Source of the DNA: a virus
Virus record (IMG/VR): IMGVR_UViG_3300021364_000001
Location: 123,194 to 187,193 of that record
DNA: 64,000 nt
Strand: one strand, 5' to 3'
In this document: positions 42,805-53,700 of the stretch, piece by piece
Numbering within the stretch: position 1 is the first letter of the stretch
How the letters are laid out: each line of letters starts with the position of its first letter
Position numbers and translations under genes: made by a program
The notes under the pieces: model-generated
Databases searched by the model: none
Seen by the model: the letters and a program-made list of their open reading frames with translations, nothing else
What the model was told of the DNA's origin: nothing

Positions 42805-44658
42805 TTACTCAGGTTCAGTTCTGACGAGATTAGTGTACTCTTGTTTGACAAACTCACCAGTAGCACCTGACGACTGACCAGAGAGAGTGTCGGAAGTCGT
42901 GAACTTATAAGTGTTGCCATTGTTGGTAATCTCTTTCAACTTGATATAGTGATATCCAAAGGAGTCTGCCTCTGGATTGATTGCCTCAGCAACAACAGCA
43001 GTGACACCTGTCGAGGATCCAGTGACGGTTTCTCCGACAGAGAACAAGGTATTGTTCCAGTTCTTAATTTGAATAGTGGTTGTAGCAATATGCTCAATAC
43101 CATCACCCAGTTCACCAGCAGTAGAAATAGTTGCAGTCAGAGGAACCAGGTTGGAGTCATAGATTTGATCGCCTTGCTGGAACAGAGTAGTGTTCTGACC
43201 ACCAACTGTTTCTTCAATACCATACAGAGAGGAAGCAATACCGCCGTCAAGACTGATCTCGTTCTCGAAGTCTGTATCAGTATTTACCAAGTCGATGATA
43301 CCGTCACCTGCACCATCTAATTCATCATCATCTTCAAAACGGAATCCTTCTAATGTAGAGAGAGGATCTGTAAAAGTGACAATACTCCCGTTTTCATCTT
43401 CAATCAAAACGTGAGGTTCAACACCTGTACCAGACGAAGCAGAAGAACCTGCAATGAACTGAATCACAGCAGTGCTTTCATTGGATCTACCACCATCAAT
43501 GAAGGCCAGTTCATCAACTTGGAATGTCAGGAACAGTTCTCTGGTATTAGGACGCCAGTCGTAAACGATAGCAACCTTGTTACTCTTATCTTCTTCAACT
43601 CTTCTAACACGGTCAGACACCGTGAAGGAATATCCAGAGATACCTGTATTGGGATCCGTAGCAAGATTATCAAGGATCACACGCTGGTCATAACGGAAGT
43701 TGATACCTCTATCACATCCAGTAAAGGAAATCGCTGTTTTACCTGTATATCTAACAATCTCCGTTCCAACTTGAAACTTACCAGAACCAGGGAACGCATT
43801 TGTGGTTTCTACATATATTGTTCCATCATTTGCCTCAACATCTCTGATGATGGCAGTCATATTGTAGAAGTCAGAGACAAGAGATGTTCTGTTTCTCTGC
43901 GCTCTGATCAGGTTGGTATCACGAGTAAAGATAACCTGAGGTGCAGAAGTATATCCACCACCAGGATTTAGTAGGTTGATATTAGTGATTCTACCTAGAT
44001 TGATCTCTGCCTCAGCGGCAGCACCAGATCCACCACCACCGATGATTTGTAGAATAGGAGGAGTCTCGAAGAACTCACCTTCTTCCGATACCGTAATACT
44101 TTCAATAACACCGAATTGGTTGACCTCAGCAACACCTTCGGCACCTGAACCACCGCCACCACCAGAGATAACAATAGTAATATCTTCGGAGGTATAGTTT
44201 CTGCCGTTGTTCTCAACAGCAAGACCAGTCACACCACCAGTGACAGGAACTAGTTCTGCACCAGATCCACCACCACCTCTGAGGTATGCCTCAGCGTTGA
44301 AGTATCCATCACCAGGTTGATTGACCTGCAAGAAACTAACAGAACCATCAGCATTTAGGTAAATGTTAGCATCTGCATCAGTAACACCTGGGTCATTACT
44401 AACGATATCTAAACGAAGAGGATCGTACCCTTCACCAGGATCGATTACATCAACAGAAAGAATTTCACCGTTATCGGCAATATTTGCCCTAAGAACGGCG
44501 TCTCTGATAGGGGTGCCACAATTACCAATAGACAACCTTGGTGGGTTGTTGGGGTCATACCCACTACCACCATTCGTTACGATAACGTCCTTAACTCCAT
44601 ATACAGAGTTAAAGACGGGCTCGATAGTTGCACCTGATCCTGGGACTGTTCTTGGCAT
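42805..44658 (-). CDS. Virion structural protein with glycine-rich beta repeats (617 aa)
   Basis: The first 260 residues consist of repeated units of about 45-60 aa with the core GGxGYxxxPP, such as VIVTNGGSGYDPNNPPRLSI and NLLNPGGGYTSAPQVIFTRD, with GGGGSGAxAEAEI connectors. The same units occur in gp8 and in the giant protein. Later parts have VGTEIVRYTGKTAISFTGCD and FSVGETVTGSSTGVTAVVAE. There is no enzyme motif. It shares one base with the stop of the 494-aa gene and precedes gp8, so it is probably a baseplate-associated protein. Confidence 0.75.
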   Translation of the reverse strand: MPRTVPGSGATIEPVFNSVYGVKDVIVTNGGSGYDPNNPPRLSIGNCGTPIRDAVLRANIADNGEILSVDVIDPGEGYDPLRLDIVSNDPGVTDADANIYLNADGSVSFLQVNQPGDGYFNAEAYLRGGGGSGAELVPVTGGVTGLAVENNGRNYTSEDITIVISGGGGGSGAEGVAEVNQFGVIESITVSEEGEFFETPPILQIIGGGGSGAAAEAEINLGRITNINLLNPGGGYTSAPQVIFTRDTNLIRAQRNRTSLVSDFYNMTAIIRDVEANDGTIYVETTNAFPGSGKFQVGTEIVRYTGKTAISFTGCDRGINFRYDQRVILDNLATDPNTGISGYSFTVSDRVRRVEEDKSNKVAIVYDWRPNTRELFLTFQVDELAFIDGGRSNESTAVIQFIAGSSASSGTGVEPHVLIEDENGSIVTFTDPLSTLEGFRFEDDDELDGAGDGIIDLVNTDTDFENEISLDGGIASSLYGIEETVGGQNTTLFQQGDQIYDSNLVPLTATISTAGELGDGIEHIATTTIQIKNWNNTLFSVGETVTGSSTGVTAVVAEAINPEADSFGYHYIKLKEITNNGNTYKFTTSDTLSGQSSGATGEFVKQEYTNLVRTEPE

Positions 44659-46142
44659 TAGACCACTACGATATTACCGACCATGAGAGAGTGAATGTTG
44701 CACTGATACACATATGTTGTACCAGCAGCAAGCGTCTGAGGAACTGTCCAGTATTGGACTCCATTGATAGAACCAGTAGTTCCACTAATCTGAGAACCAC
44801 CGTCAGAAACTCTCAGTTCCAAGGGGTGTCCAGCACCAGTCTGATTATCAAATCTGTATGTAAATCCACGATACACATAGATCGTAGGATCACTTGCATT
44901 GGAAAGACCAGGACCATTCACAGTATATGCTGTGCTACCAGAAGCAGTGAAAGCATAACTGATAGCGGGGGACGCTACTCCTTCATATGCAGATGCTCCC
45001 CGAATGAGGGACTGTCCTTCGTTGATACTGGGTAGCGCGACAGTGTTAGTAATAGTAAGCGTTGACCCAGAAAGCGCAGTAGTGATCCCAGTGCCACCAG
45101 CAATCGTGAAAGAAGAATCAGCGGCGTCAGCAGTATACGAACCAGTGTCTCCCGACAGACTTTGAAGGACATTTTGAACTACGTTAGGTGCGTTGTTGGT
45201 GATAGTGATAGCACCAGCATTCAAGTTAGTAGTAATTCCAGTACCACCAGTAAATGTCAGTTGGTCGGTGGTAGTTGTTGCAGTCGTAGTGCCGTTATCA
45301 GCGCCGAAGGTGGTGAACACATTCTGGTCCAGGTCACCCAGGGTGCCTGTCATATCAATAGTAAGAGTATCACCAACCAGAGTAGTGGAGATGTTAGTGC
45401 CACCTGCAATAATGAGGGTATCATTAGGAGCAGAAGCAGTGGTAGTGCCAGTATCAGCATTGACAGTCTCGAAGAGATTCTGTGTGGTGCCACCGCTACC
45501 ACCTGTTCCTTGCTCATCATTAGCAGGAGACCACTTACCAGTGGATTCAACCCATTTCAGAACCTGACCGTCAGACGGACCACCATTTACTGTGGTGTCT
45601 ACATCAGCGAGAACAGTGATGCTCTGGGTTTCATCTACCAGAGGGATCCAAGCAGCAGAGTGAGCGAAATATCCTTTACCTGTGCCATGTACATGGGCAA
45701 ACATACCATGATGGTTAGTTGCATCAGGTAGATCTGCTAATTCGGCATAAGGTGCATACCATTTGAGGTATCCATCATCACCATCAATATAGGTATATGC
45801 AGAACCAGATCCACCTGCCCACAGTTGGATGTCGCCAGTGCCAGTCTGTTTAAGTACGATGGCATCTGCACCATCAGACTGAATCTCATTACCATTGGTA
45901 TCAAGATTACCAGTCAGCAGGTTATAGTCTGCCCCACGGAAGGCAGGAGTAGGAGTGGTGCTCCATTGGAGAACCTGTCCCTCAGTAATACCAGCACCGA
46001 TATCAATTAGAATCTCAGTGTTGTTACCAAGACGTTCATATAGTTCATCAAAGTTAGCATTATATTTGATAGCACCGTCTCTTAGGGTATCACCTGTCCC
46101 ATCATTTGCCGAAGATCCAATACCGACTAACTGCTTTGTCAT
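44658..46142 (-). CDS. Fibre-type protein with a C-terminal cupredoxin-like domain (494 aa)
   Basis: The N-terminus (LVGIGSSANDGTGDTLRDGA, then IKYNANFDELYERLG) is a common attachment domain of cyanophage fibre-like proteins. The middle has four repeats of the type GDTGxxTAxxxxDxLxIxGGTGIxTxxxGxxLTI. The C-terminal ~100 residues resemble a blue copper fold: strand IYVYRGFTYRFDNQTGAGHP, then YVYQCNIHSLMVGNIVVV. The potential copper ligands H439, C481, H484 and M487 follow the plastocyanin order H...CxxH...M, with a shorter H-M gap. Whether copper is bound is unknown. CATAAATA lies 23 nt upstream. Confidence 0.75.
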   Translation of the reverse strand: MTKQLVGIGSSANDGTGDTLRDGAIKYNANFDELYERLGNNTEILIDIGAGITEGQVLQWSTTPTPAFRGADYNLLTGNLDTNGNEIQSDGADAIVLKQTGTGDIQLWAGGSGSAYTYIDGDDGYLKWYAPYAELADLPDATNHHGMFAHVHGTGKGYFAHSAAWIPLVDETQSITVLADVDTTVNGGPSDGQVLKWVESTGKWSPANDEQGTGGSGGTTQNLFETVNADTGTTTASAPNDTLIIAGGTNISTTLVGDTLTIDMTGTLGDLDQNVFTTFGADNGTTTATTTTDQLTFTGGTGITTNLNAGAITITNNAPNVVQNVLQSLSGDTGSYTADAADSSFTIAGGTGITTALSGSTLTITNTVALPSINEGQSLIRGASAYEGVASPAISYAFTASGSTAYTVNGPGLSNASDPTIYVYRGFTYRFDNQTGAGHPLELRVSDGGSQISGTTGSINGVQYWTVPQTLAAGTTYVYQCNIHSLMVGNIVVV

Positions 46143-46164
46143 GATCGTTCTTTTTTTACAGTTC

Positions 46165-46172
46165 TATTTATG
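46165..46172 (-). promoter_or_regulatory. Candidate late promoter (CATAAATA) before the 494-aa gene
   Basis: CATAAATA followed by GAACTGTAAAAAAAG lies at the 535-aa gene stop, 23 nt before the 494-aa gene. Spacing is the same as at gp8, the gp67-like gene and the 75-aa gene. Confidence 0.6.
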
Positions 46173-47775
46173 TTGCGTCAAACGAGGTCTGAGTAGTAGA
46201 GAACTTAACCTCAGTAGATGAGAAGTCTGCATCACCCTGACCGTCACCGAATCCAGTTACGGTGAGTGTCGCAACGTCAGATGTCAGTGGTGAGTTTTGT
46301 GCAGGTGTTACACCCAGACCCAAGGGACCACGCACTTCACATCTGAATCTATATCCAGACATGTAGTTAAGTGCGGTGAACTGATAGGTCGCATCAGTTG
46401 CACCAGTAAGCACAGCAAAGGAGAATCCACCATCAGTAGATCTATACCACTGATAGGACTTGGGTCCGTCTTCTGGAATAATAGAAGCGGTAATGCTGAA
46501 TGTGACTGTTTGTCCAACGTTGATGGTAACATTCTGCGGTTGCAGAGCGATCTGGATCGTTGCTGGGACAACAGTTCCACCACCACCACCTTGATCTGGG
46601 GGAGGGGGTGTAGCAGCACCATTGTTTGGTGGTTGATCTAATACCTCACGAGACGTGGTTCCCATGAGATATGGAAACACTGCTTCTAGGTTATTCTCAC
46701 TGTCTAATTCAGTGGTTAGAAAGTAAGCATATGTACCATCTTGGAACTCTGGTGTAACACAGAATCTTCCATTATGGATGTCCATGTTACCAAGACCCTC
46801 AGAGTATTCCCAGTCTTGAATCAGAGACCCAGCAGGGGGGTTCTGCTGACTATCACCATAGATAGGTCTGCCTTCTATTTCTTCTGATCTAACTCGGTAA
46901 GAACTAGTTGCAAGACCTATGTCACTATCGTTGTCCCAAGGATCTGAATACAGATAAGGACCATAGATGGGAAATCCATCGAAAGCATAACCAAGAATCT
47001 TAGAGTGACCATCTGGATGTCTCATATTGTCGCCATTGTACTGAGATGATCCATAGTAGTCGTTATACGATGCCATGACGGAGTTATCCTTCCAGCATTC
47101 TAGGAAGTGAGTGTCATGGTAGTGATATTGTCCTGTGTTCTCTGGGTGACCACCACAGTTGTCATCACCAAAACTTACGGGTGAATCTTCGTAGTGGGCA
47201 TTCCAGTTGAATCCTGATGGTGGGTTTCCACCTGCACCTGCTGAGGGGTTGAAAAATACGACACCATTAGCAGCCACCCCAATAGCACCGAGAGGTGTAT
47301 TAGTGCGTCCATTCCTTTGATCATAATAAGTGTATGTGCCAGCATGACCAGATCTAGTAAAGTCCATGATCAGTTCCAAATACTGATCACTGGCACGCCA
47401 GAACTCACCTGCCACAGCAGTCTGCTGTGTTCCTCTATATGTAAACACTGCCTTGTGTTCATCAGGAGTGCCTTCATCAAACACAAATAGAATCTTATCA
47501 CCGACTCTGATAGCAGAACCCAACAGAGTGTTGTCATCTACTGATAATGGAATCGTGATAAAGAAACCATCATGAGCAAAACTATTGTCGTCAAATGTTC
47601 TAGTAACACCAAAGGTGCCACCTCTATAATAAAAGTCGTGATTAAAATCCTGCTCAGTTACCTGATTTGGATTATTGACGTTAGGAAACGTACCGTAGAG
47701 GACGGGATCGGGAAGACCATCGCCATCTACGGTGAGCGTTCTAGTGCCAGCGTTATATTCAGCGGTTGCTGTCAT
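46168..47775 (-). CDS. YHYH-domain and Ig-like virion protein (535 aa)
   Basis: Residues about 60-360 form a YHYH domain, named from the motif seen here in TGQYHYHDTHFLECW; it continues with KILGYAFDGFPIYGPYLYSD and DIHNGRFCVTPEFQDGTYAY. A conserved cysteine pair is likely. A proline-rich linker (GAATPPPPDQGGGGG) follows, then an Ig-like domain (IQIALQPQNVTINVGQTVTF, KSYQWYRSTDGG, YRFRCEVRG). Such domains are typical of exposed adhesive parts of phage virions. It resembles both ends of the giant protein encoded just upstream. AATAAATA lies at 47789-47796. Confidence 0.8.
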   Translation of the reverse strand: MTATAEYNAGTRTLTVDGDGLPDPVLYGTFPNVNNPNQVTEQDFNHDFYYRGGTFGVTRTFDDNSFAHDGFFITIPLSVDDNTLLGSAIRVGDKILFVFDEGTPDEHKAVFTYRGTQQTAVAGEFWRASDQYLELIMDFTRSGHAGTYTYYDQRNGRTNTPLGAIGVAANGVVFFNPSAGAGGNPPSGFNWNAHYEDSPVSFGDDNCGGHPENTGQYHYHDTHFLECWKDNSVMASYNDYYGSSQYNGDNMRHPDGHSKILGYAFDGFPIYGPYLYSDPWDNDSDIGLATSSYRVRSEEIEGRPIYGDSQQNPPAGSLIQDWEYSEGLGNMDIHNGRFCVTPEFQDGTYAYFLTTELDSENNLEAVFPYLMGTTSREVLDQPPNNGAATPPPPDQGGGGGTVVPATIQIALQPQNVTINVGQTVTFSITASIIPEDGPKSYQWYRSTDGGFSFAVLTGATDATYQFTALNYMSGYRFRCEVRGPLGLGVTPAQNSPLTSDVATLTVTGFGDGQGDADFSSTEVKFSTTQTSFDAT

Positions 47776-47788
47776 TGGACTTTTTGAC

Positions 47789-47796
47789 TATTTATT
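47789..47796 (-). promoter_or_regulatory. Candidate late promoter (AATAAATA) before the 535-aa gene
   Basis: AATAAATA followed by GTCAAAAAGTCC overlaps the stop codon region of the giant gene and lies only 14 nt before the 535-aa start. The leader would be very short, so this is a weaker candidate. Confidence 0.45.
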
Positions 47797-50700
47797 GGAA
47801 GATCTGAGTCGGGTTGAAGTTGGTGATGATAGTAGCACCAGTCTGAACTGTGAGGATCACAGAGTTGGAGTAGACAGGTGTAGCACCAGCAGCAGTGATT
47901 GCCACGCGGAATTCATCACCGTCATCTGCCTGTTCAGCAGCATTAGATGTGTAGACCGCAGTGTTCTGACCAGTAATGTTGTTCCAGTCAGTTTCGCCAT
48001 ACTGCTTACGCTGCCACTGATAGTTCAGAGGTGTAGTTCCAACTTGGTTATCAGAACTGTTCACAAACTGACCGACAACAGTGAACTGAGCAGTCTGACC
48101 CTGGTTCACAGTCACGTTCACAGGTTGTGTCACGATGTTGATGTAACCAGGTGTGATGACAATCGGGTTGCCCTGAGGGTCAGTACCTTCGCCAGCGTAG
48201 GTATCAAAACCTTGGTTGACAGCAGGTCCAGTCGGGGGCACGAAGTCATCATCAACAGTAGTCTCAACTGTGACAACTGGTTGTGCATAACCAATACCAG
48301 GAGTCTTCACGTCGATTCTCAGGAGACCCATCAGGGCGCGAATACGACCGTCGAAACCAGTAGAGGAAACCACGTCCACGTTCGGGCGCGAGGTATAACC
48401 ATCGCCAGGTGAGGTGATGATTGCTTTTGTGATCTCACCAGACTTGATGCTGGCAAGAGCAGAAGCACCACGACCCTTGACGGTTCCTGTGTACTCAAAG
48501 GTGATCAGAGAGTTCGAGGATTCAATCAGAGCGACTTCACGTTCGTCTGCCTCACCTTCGATTTGCAGAATATCACCTGCTTCGATCGGAGGTACGACAG
48601 TTGCTGCGATCACGTCAGCGTCAGAACCGATGTAGGAGAAGGCAACAAATGTAGATCCTGCACGAGGAATCTCAGCGAAGATGATTCTAGAACCAACCAG
48701 TTCGTAACCAACACCAGGTTCCTGAATCACACCATTGAGCGAGACGATGATGTTGTTCTCAGGCAGGATAGTGTTGGACGACACACCTTCTGTCAGAGTC
48801 AGGGAGTAGAAACCACCCTGATACTTCAAGTTGAAGGACGAACGCAGAGAGTCAAACTCGAAACTGATGTCATCGAGTTGTCTCAGTTTACCCACGTAGT
48901 AACCAATGAACTCAGAACCAATAGTGGGAGGTTCAGTGAAGGAGATCGAGTCAGAGAACGCTGTGTAGGCGTAGTTTGCACCAGGAGGTTGCAGCACACC
49001 GTTGACGAACACGAGCATGTGTCCAGCAGGATCTGGGAAGTATGCTTCGCCGTTGCTGACAGTAAGTTTGAAGGATGTCTCGGTGCCATCGAAACCACGG
49101 AAGTAACGATCGCAACGACCCAGCAGACCCTTCGCCTGCGTGACACCAGCAGACCAACCATAGTCAGACTTGATAGTCAGGTTAGAGGGGAAGTCTCCAT
49201 TGACATCTTCCAACCAGATGCGACCAGTGTCACCACTGATTGCCTTACCTGCGACCTTACCATAAGAGGTGTAGTTGGTAACCTGAACGCCAATGATGTC
49301 ACACTGAATAATAGGGAAGTTGTTGAGGTTCTCAAACTTACCAAGACCACCAGTCAGGAGTTCATTAGGATCTGTGGTTGTAGTACCATCAGCAGCAGCA
49401 CCATAGGGAGTCAGGTTAGCGATCCAGATCTTGTGGATGCTGTTGTCAGGATCGTAGATGTAATCGGTAACAACGGCGGTCCAACCAGGGATCTTAGGAG
49501 TAGAACCTGCGAGCAGATAAACCAGATCTCCCTTCTTGAAGTCGCCCTCAAAACCTTGGTCTCTCAGGACATTACCAACATCACACTCGATAACTTTCTC
49601 AGCATGTACGAACTGGTTGAGTTCGATTTGCTGGAATCCCTGAGCGGTGATGTAGGCGATATCGAGGATTCTGTCAGTGATAGAACCGTAGATGATGTCA
49701 CCATCGATGAAGTCATCTTGCAGTGTCTCAATGTCGATCGTAATACGACCACCCAGGTTGCTAGTCAAAGAACCAGCAGAGTTTTCATAAGAAACGATGT
49801 CTGCCTCAGCACTATTTCCCTTGTTGAAGATAATTTCGCCGTTAGAAAATGCGCCACGATCAATGTTGACTAGCATACGATCTTCGTTAGTGCCAGTCAC
49901 GACTGCTGTCTGAGCACTATCTACACCTTCCAGGATGTCAGCAGCAGTAAAGGAACCTGTGACATTCTCAACGTAGATCCAACCCTCATCCTCATTATCG
50001 CCCGTGAGGACAGAGGTTTGAAGGACTGTACCGAAGTTTGTACCAGCACCTTGGACCTGAACTCTTTCACCCACGGTGAAGCGACCAGTTGCAGTGTTGA
50101 TGTAGATCTTCTGGTAGAGTTTGACGATCTCTGCTTCGTTGTTTCTAGTTCTAACAATCTCAGAAGAGGCGTTAGAAGTAGCACCCACAACCACGTCTGC
50201 GAGACCAAATGTACCGCTGATGGGGTTGTCAATGTCAGGTTGACCGTAAGTTTTGGCAGTACGAGTAATGCCTGTTCGTACGGGAAGACTCAGTTGCTGT
50301 GTGCCTGTCAGAGAAGTGTCAAGAGCGAAGTCACGGAAGCGAGCATCATGACGGATCTCCTTAGTGATCTCAAACTGTGTTGGCGTAGCATTGAGAACGT
50401 AGACATAATCTACATTAGCAAATGCAGGTTCAACGTCGCTAGATGCAATCGCGTACGTGAGAACATCACCACGAGAGTAGAAGTTAGGACGCTGAATAAT
50501 GACTCTGTTCTCTCTTCTCTCGAATGCCGTTTCGATATTCGGAGTATTGATGATCAGGTCAGGATCAGTGTTCCAGTCAGTACCTTCGTCATAGAGATTC
50601 TGTTGGTTTGTAACGTGAGTATTGTTAGTCCACTGAACAGTGTTCTGAGTGGGAGGTGTGCCTCTGCTAATCGCATAATATGCGAGGTTCAGAGAACTAT

Positions 50701-53700
50701 CAATCTTGAATTGTGTAGATTCCTTCTCATATTCATAACGATTTTCGATCGCATTTGTACCTTCGTGCGTGGGATCAAGATAAATGTCATAACCATACCA
50801 CTCACCACCAACACTACGATCGTTGTAATCATCAAGAACACGCTTGCAGTATTCACTGATTCTTGTTACAAACCACAGAAGATGCTGCTTAGTAACATCA
50901 GGGAACGCGATGAAGTTACCCTCACCATCAAACCACGTATTGACGATTCTCAGGATACCATTGTTACCGCCAGTGTTCATGTCGATGAGCAACCCATTGA
51001 GTAGGGTGTCAGCGAAGGACTGTTCGGCAAGAGTTGCTGGATATGCAGTTTGCACCTCAGCGAACGACTTAGCAGAAACAGCGTGCTTGTTGAAGAGAAT
51101 TCTTCTTGCAGCAGACTTGTCAGAGTTGCTGCCACCACCAAGACTGCTGGTCATCAGATCGAACAGAGTCTCAACAGCACTGGTCACGTTCTCGCAAGTG
51201 TAGAACTGATATTCGCTGTTGCCGTTGTAACCTGCGTCACGAGTAATTGTAGTCAGGTAACTAGGAGCAGGAGAGTTGGATGCAGCAGTTGTGATGGTCT
51301 GAATGATAACATCAAACAAGTTCTCGATAGTTGCTGCTTGTGATGCACATGCTTGGTTCCAGTCGCTGCCAGAGTCATAGGTGATAGAAGTATCACGCAG
51401 AACCATCTCAGGCGAATACTTGACAGGCCAGATGTTGGGCAGTGTCTTGGAGATTGTGCCATCAGTAATGCTAGCGGGCGTGGTAATTGTGTCAGTCACA
51501 ATCGACATCAAAGATGTCATGGCAGCCGCTACGTCGGCACAAGGAGTTACAGTGTCAGTATCAGCAGTTACGACATACCCACCCTGGTTATAGGGGAAGA
51601 AGTCGAGATCAGCAAAATACTTCTGAGTGTAACCATGACCAGCAGTGATGGTGATCGGTTGATCTCTCATCACAGTGATGGCAAGGTCTCTTGCCTTCTC
51701 GAAGATCCAGATAGACTCAGCACTTTGAGAAGTAATATGATCGAGACTGCCATTGGTGACATAGAACTCAGCAGCACGGAACATCTTGTTGTTACCACCA
51801 AAGCGGAGGTTCCAGACCATAGCGTGCAGCACATCAGTTACGTCATGGACACAGTTGATGTTGCCGCCAGGAATAGTCAGACCTGGGAATTGTGCCAGAC
51901 CCTGTGCGACTGCTTCCTCAGCAATCAGTCTGATGTTTCTCTCAATGATGTGTGAAGCATCAATGTATCTGTCGTCAGCACCGTTCTGCTCATAAGTCTC
52001 TACATCAACAGCATCGATCGAAGATGTGCCAACTCCACCAGGAGAGACAGTACCACCAGCACCACCTTCTGCCTGATAAATGTAGAGATTGTCACGTCCG
52101 AAACCATTACGCATGGTCAGGATGCAAATCTCAGCAGCAATCTTATACACGTCGATAGACGCTTCAACTTCTGACTCAATGTGCGAGATGCTGGAATCCT
52201 CAGGGTTCAGATAAAGCAGGGCAGCATCATAAACGGCAGAGTTGCCACCATATCTCAGGTCATGAATGATTGCATCGATAACACCCATCACGTCATCGAT
52301 GCAGTTTTGAGCGCCACCAGGAACAACGAAGTCGAGATACTTCGACAAGTCGTTCATTGTGTAAACTGCCTCGCGAGCAATTACGTGCTTGTTAGCGTCG
52401 AGCAGGTCAGCAGCGTCGATATTTCTGTTAGAAGAAGGATCAGCGTAGTTGTAACCCTTAGTGTCAATAGTGATAGTATCATCTCTATATGCTGTGCGGG
52501 TTGTCCACTGCGCCACATAGTAATCATCATGAGTCTCAGCAGGAACACCCAGTTCAGAAGCAGTGGTGCCAAAGGTCAGCAGAGTGTTGTTGACAGCGTG
52601 GAGAACCAGTTTCTTGACGTAGTTGAAAGCGTCAAGCATTGCACCGATTTCATTTTCAACGTAGATGATATTATTATTATTGTCAAGATAGAAATCAATA
52701 ACATACTGAGTGGCAGAGTTGCCACCAGTAATCAAATCGGTAATAACAGCAGGCAAGATGTACTGCTTGATATCACGCTCACACTTAGAATCGCCACCAG
52801 GAATTGTAAGGAAGTCATAGAAAGTAGTTTCCTGAGTAATCTCATTCAGGATATTTGCCGAATAGTAATCATTCAGATAACCAGTAGTCTCTTCTGCGAT
52901 GTAATCGCGGTTTTTCCAAATGAGGTCACCAGCGTCACGGAATCTGTTGCCCGTGGGACCAAGGATGTCAGCGATAGTGTTAGAAAGAAGAACAATCTCA
53001 TCTTGAATTGCCTGAGAAGCAGGTGCTGTGAAGTTGTTCGGAATACGAAGGATGTCAGTGTACTTAGTGCCATTGTAGGTTTCCAAGTCGCTGCTAGTAG
53101 TGGTAATGACATAGTTGATTACCTCTGCTACTTCGGTCCAAGTGAAGATCGATTGCAGCAGTTCGTTACCAACGTATGCCAGGTCACCAGTCTTAGTCAG
53201 ATAACCTCTACCAGCGATAACGCTGTTGTAGTTACCACCATAACGAATGTCTTCGATGATTGCTTTGAGGATATACTCCTTAGTATCACGCAGACAGAAG
53301 TTTGTACCTTGCTGGACACCAACACCATCAGCGGTGTCACCAGGCATCACAAAGTCAGGATACTTCTCCTTCATCAGACCAACAGCGGTCTCAGCGATCC
53401 AGTCGAGGTTCAGTTCGATTGTGTCAGCACACTTACGATACTCATCACGGGAAAGGTTGATATCCTCAACAATGATGGTCTTCTCGTCATAGTCGATCTT
53501 CTTGGCAGTAGCAGAAGAGTTAGTCTGACCAGTATAGGTAGCAAGTCTCTCCTGAGTGCTCATGATGATCGGCAGTTCAAAACTGAGACCGAAACTTACA
53601 TCATTGAGTCCTGTGCCACTAGGATATGTGAATCCAGGTGTGAAGGTGGCGCTGTAATCAGAGACACCCTTCTTGAAGATGATATTGTCAAGGTGTCCAA

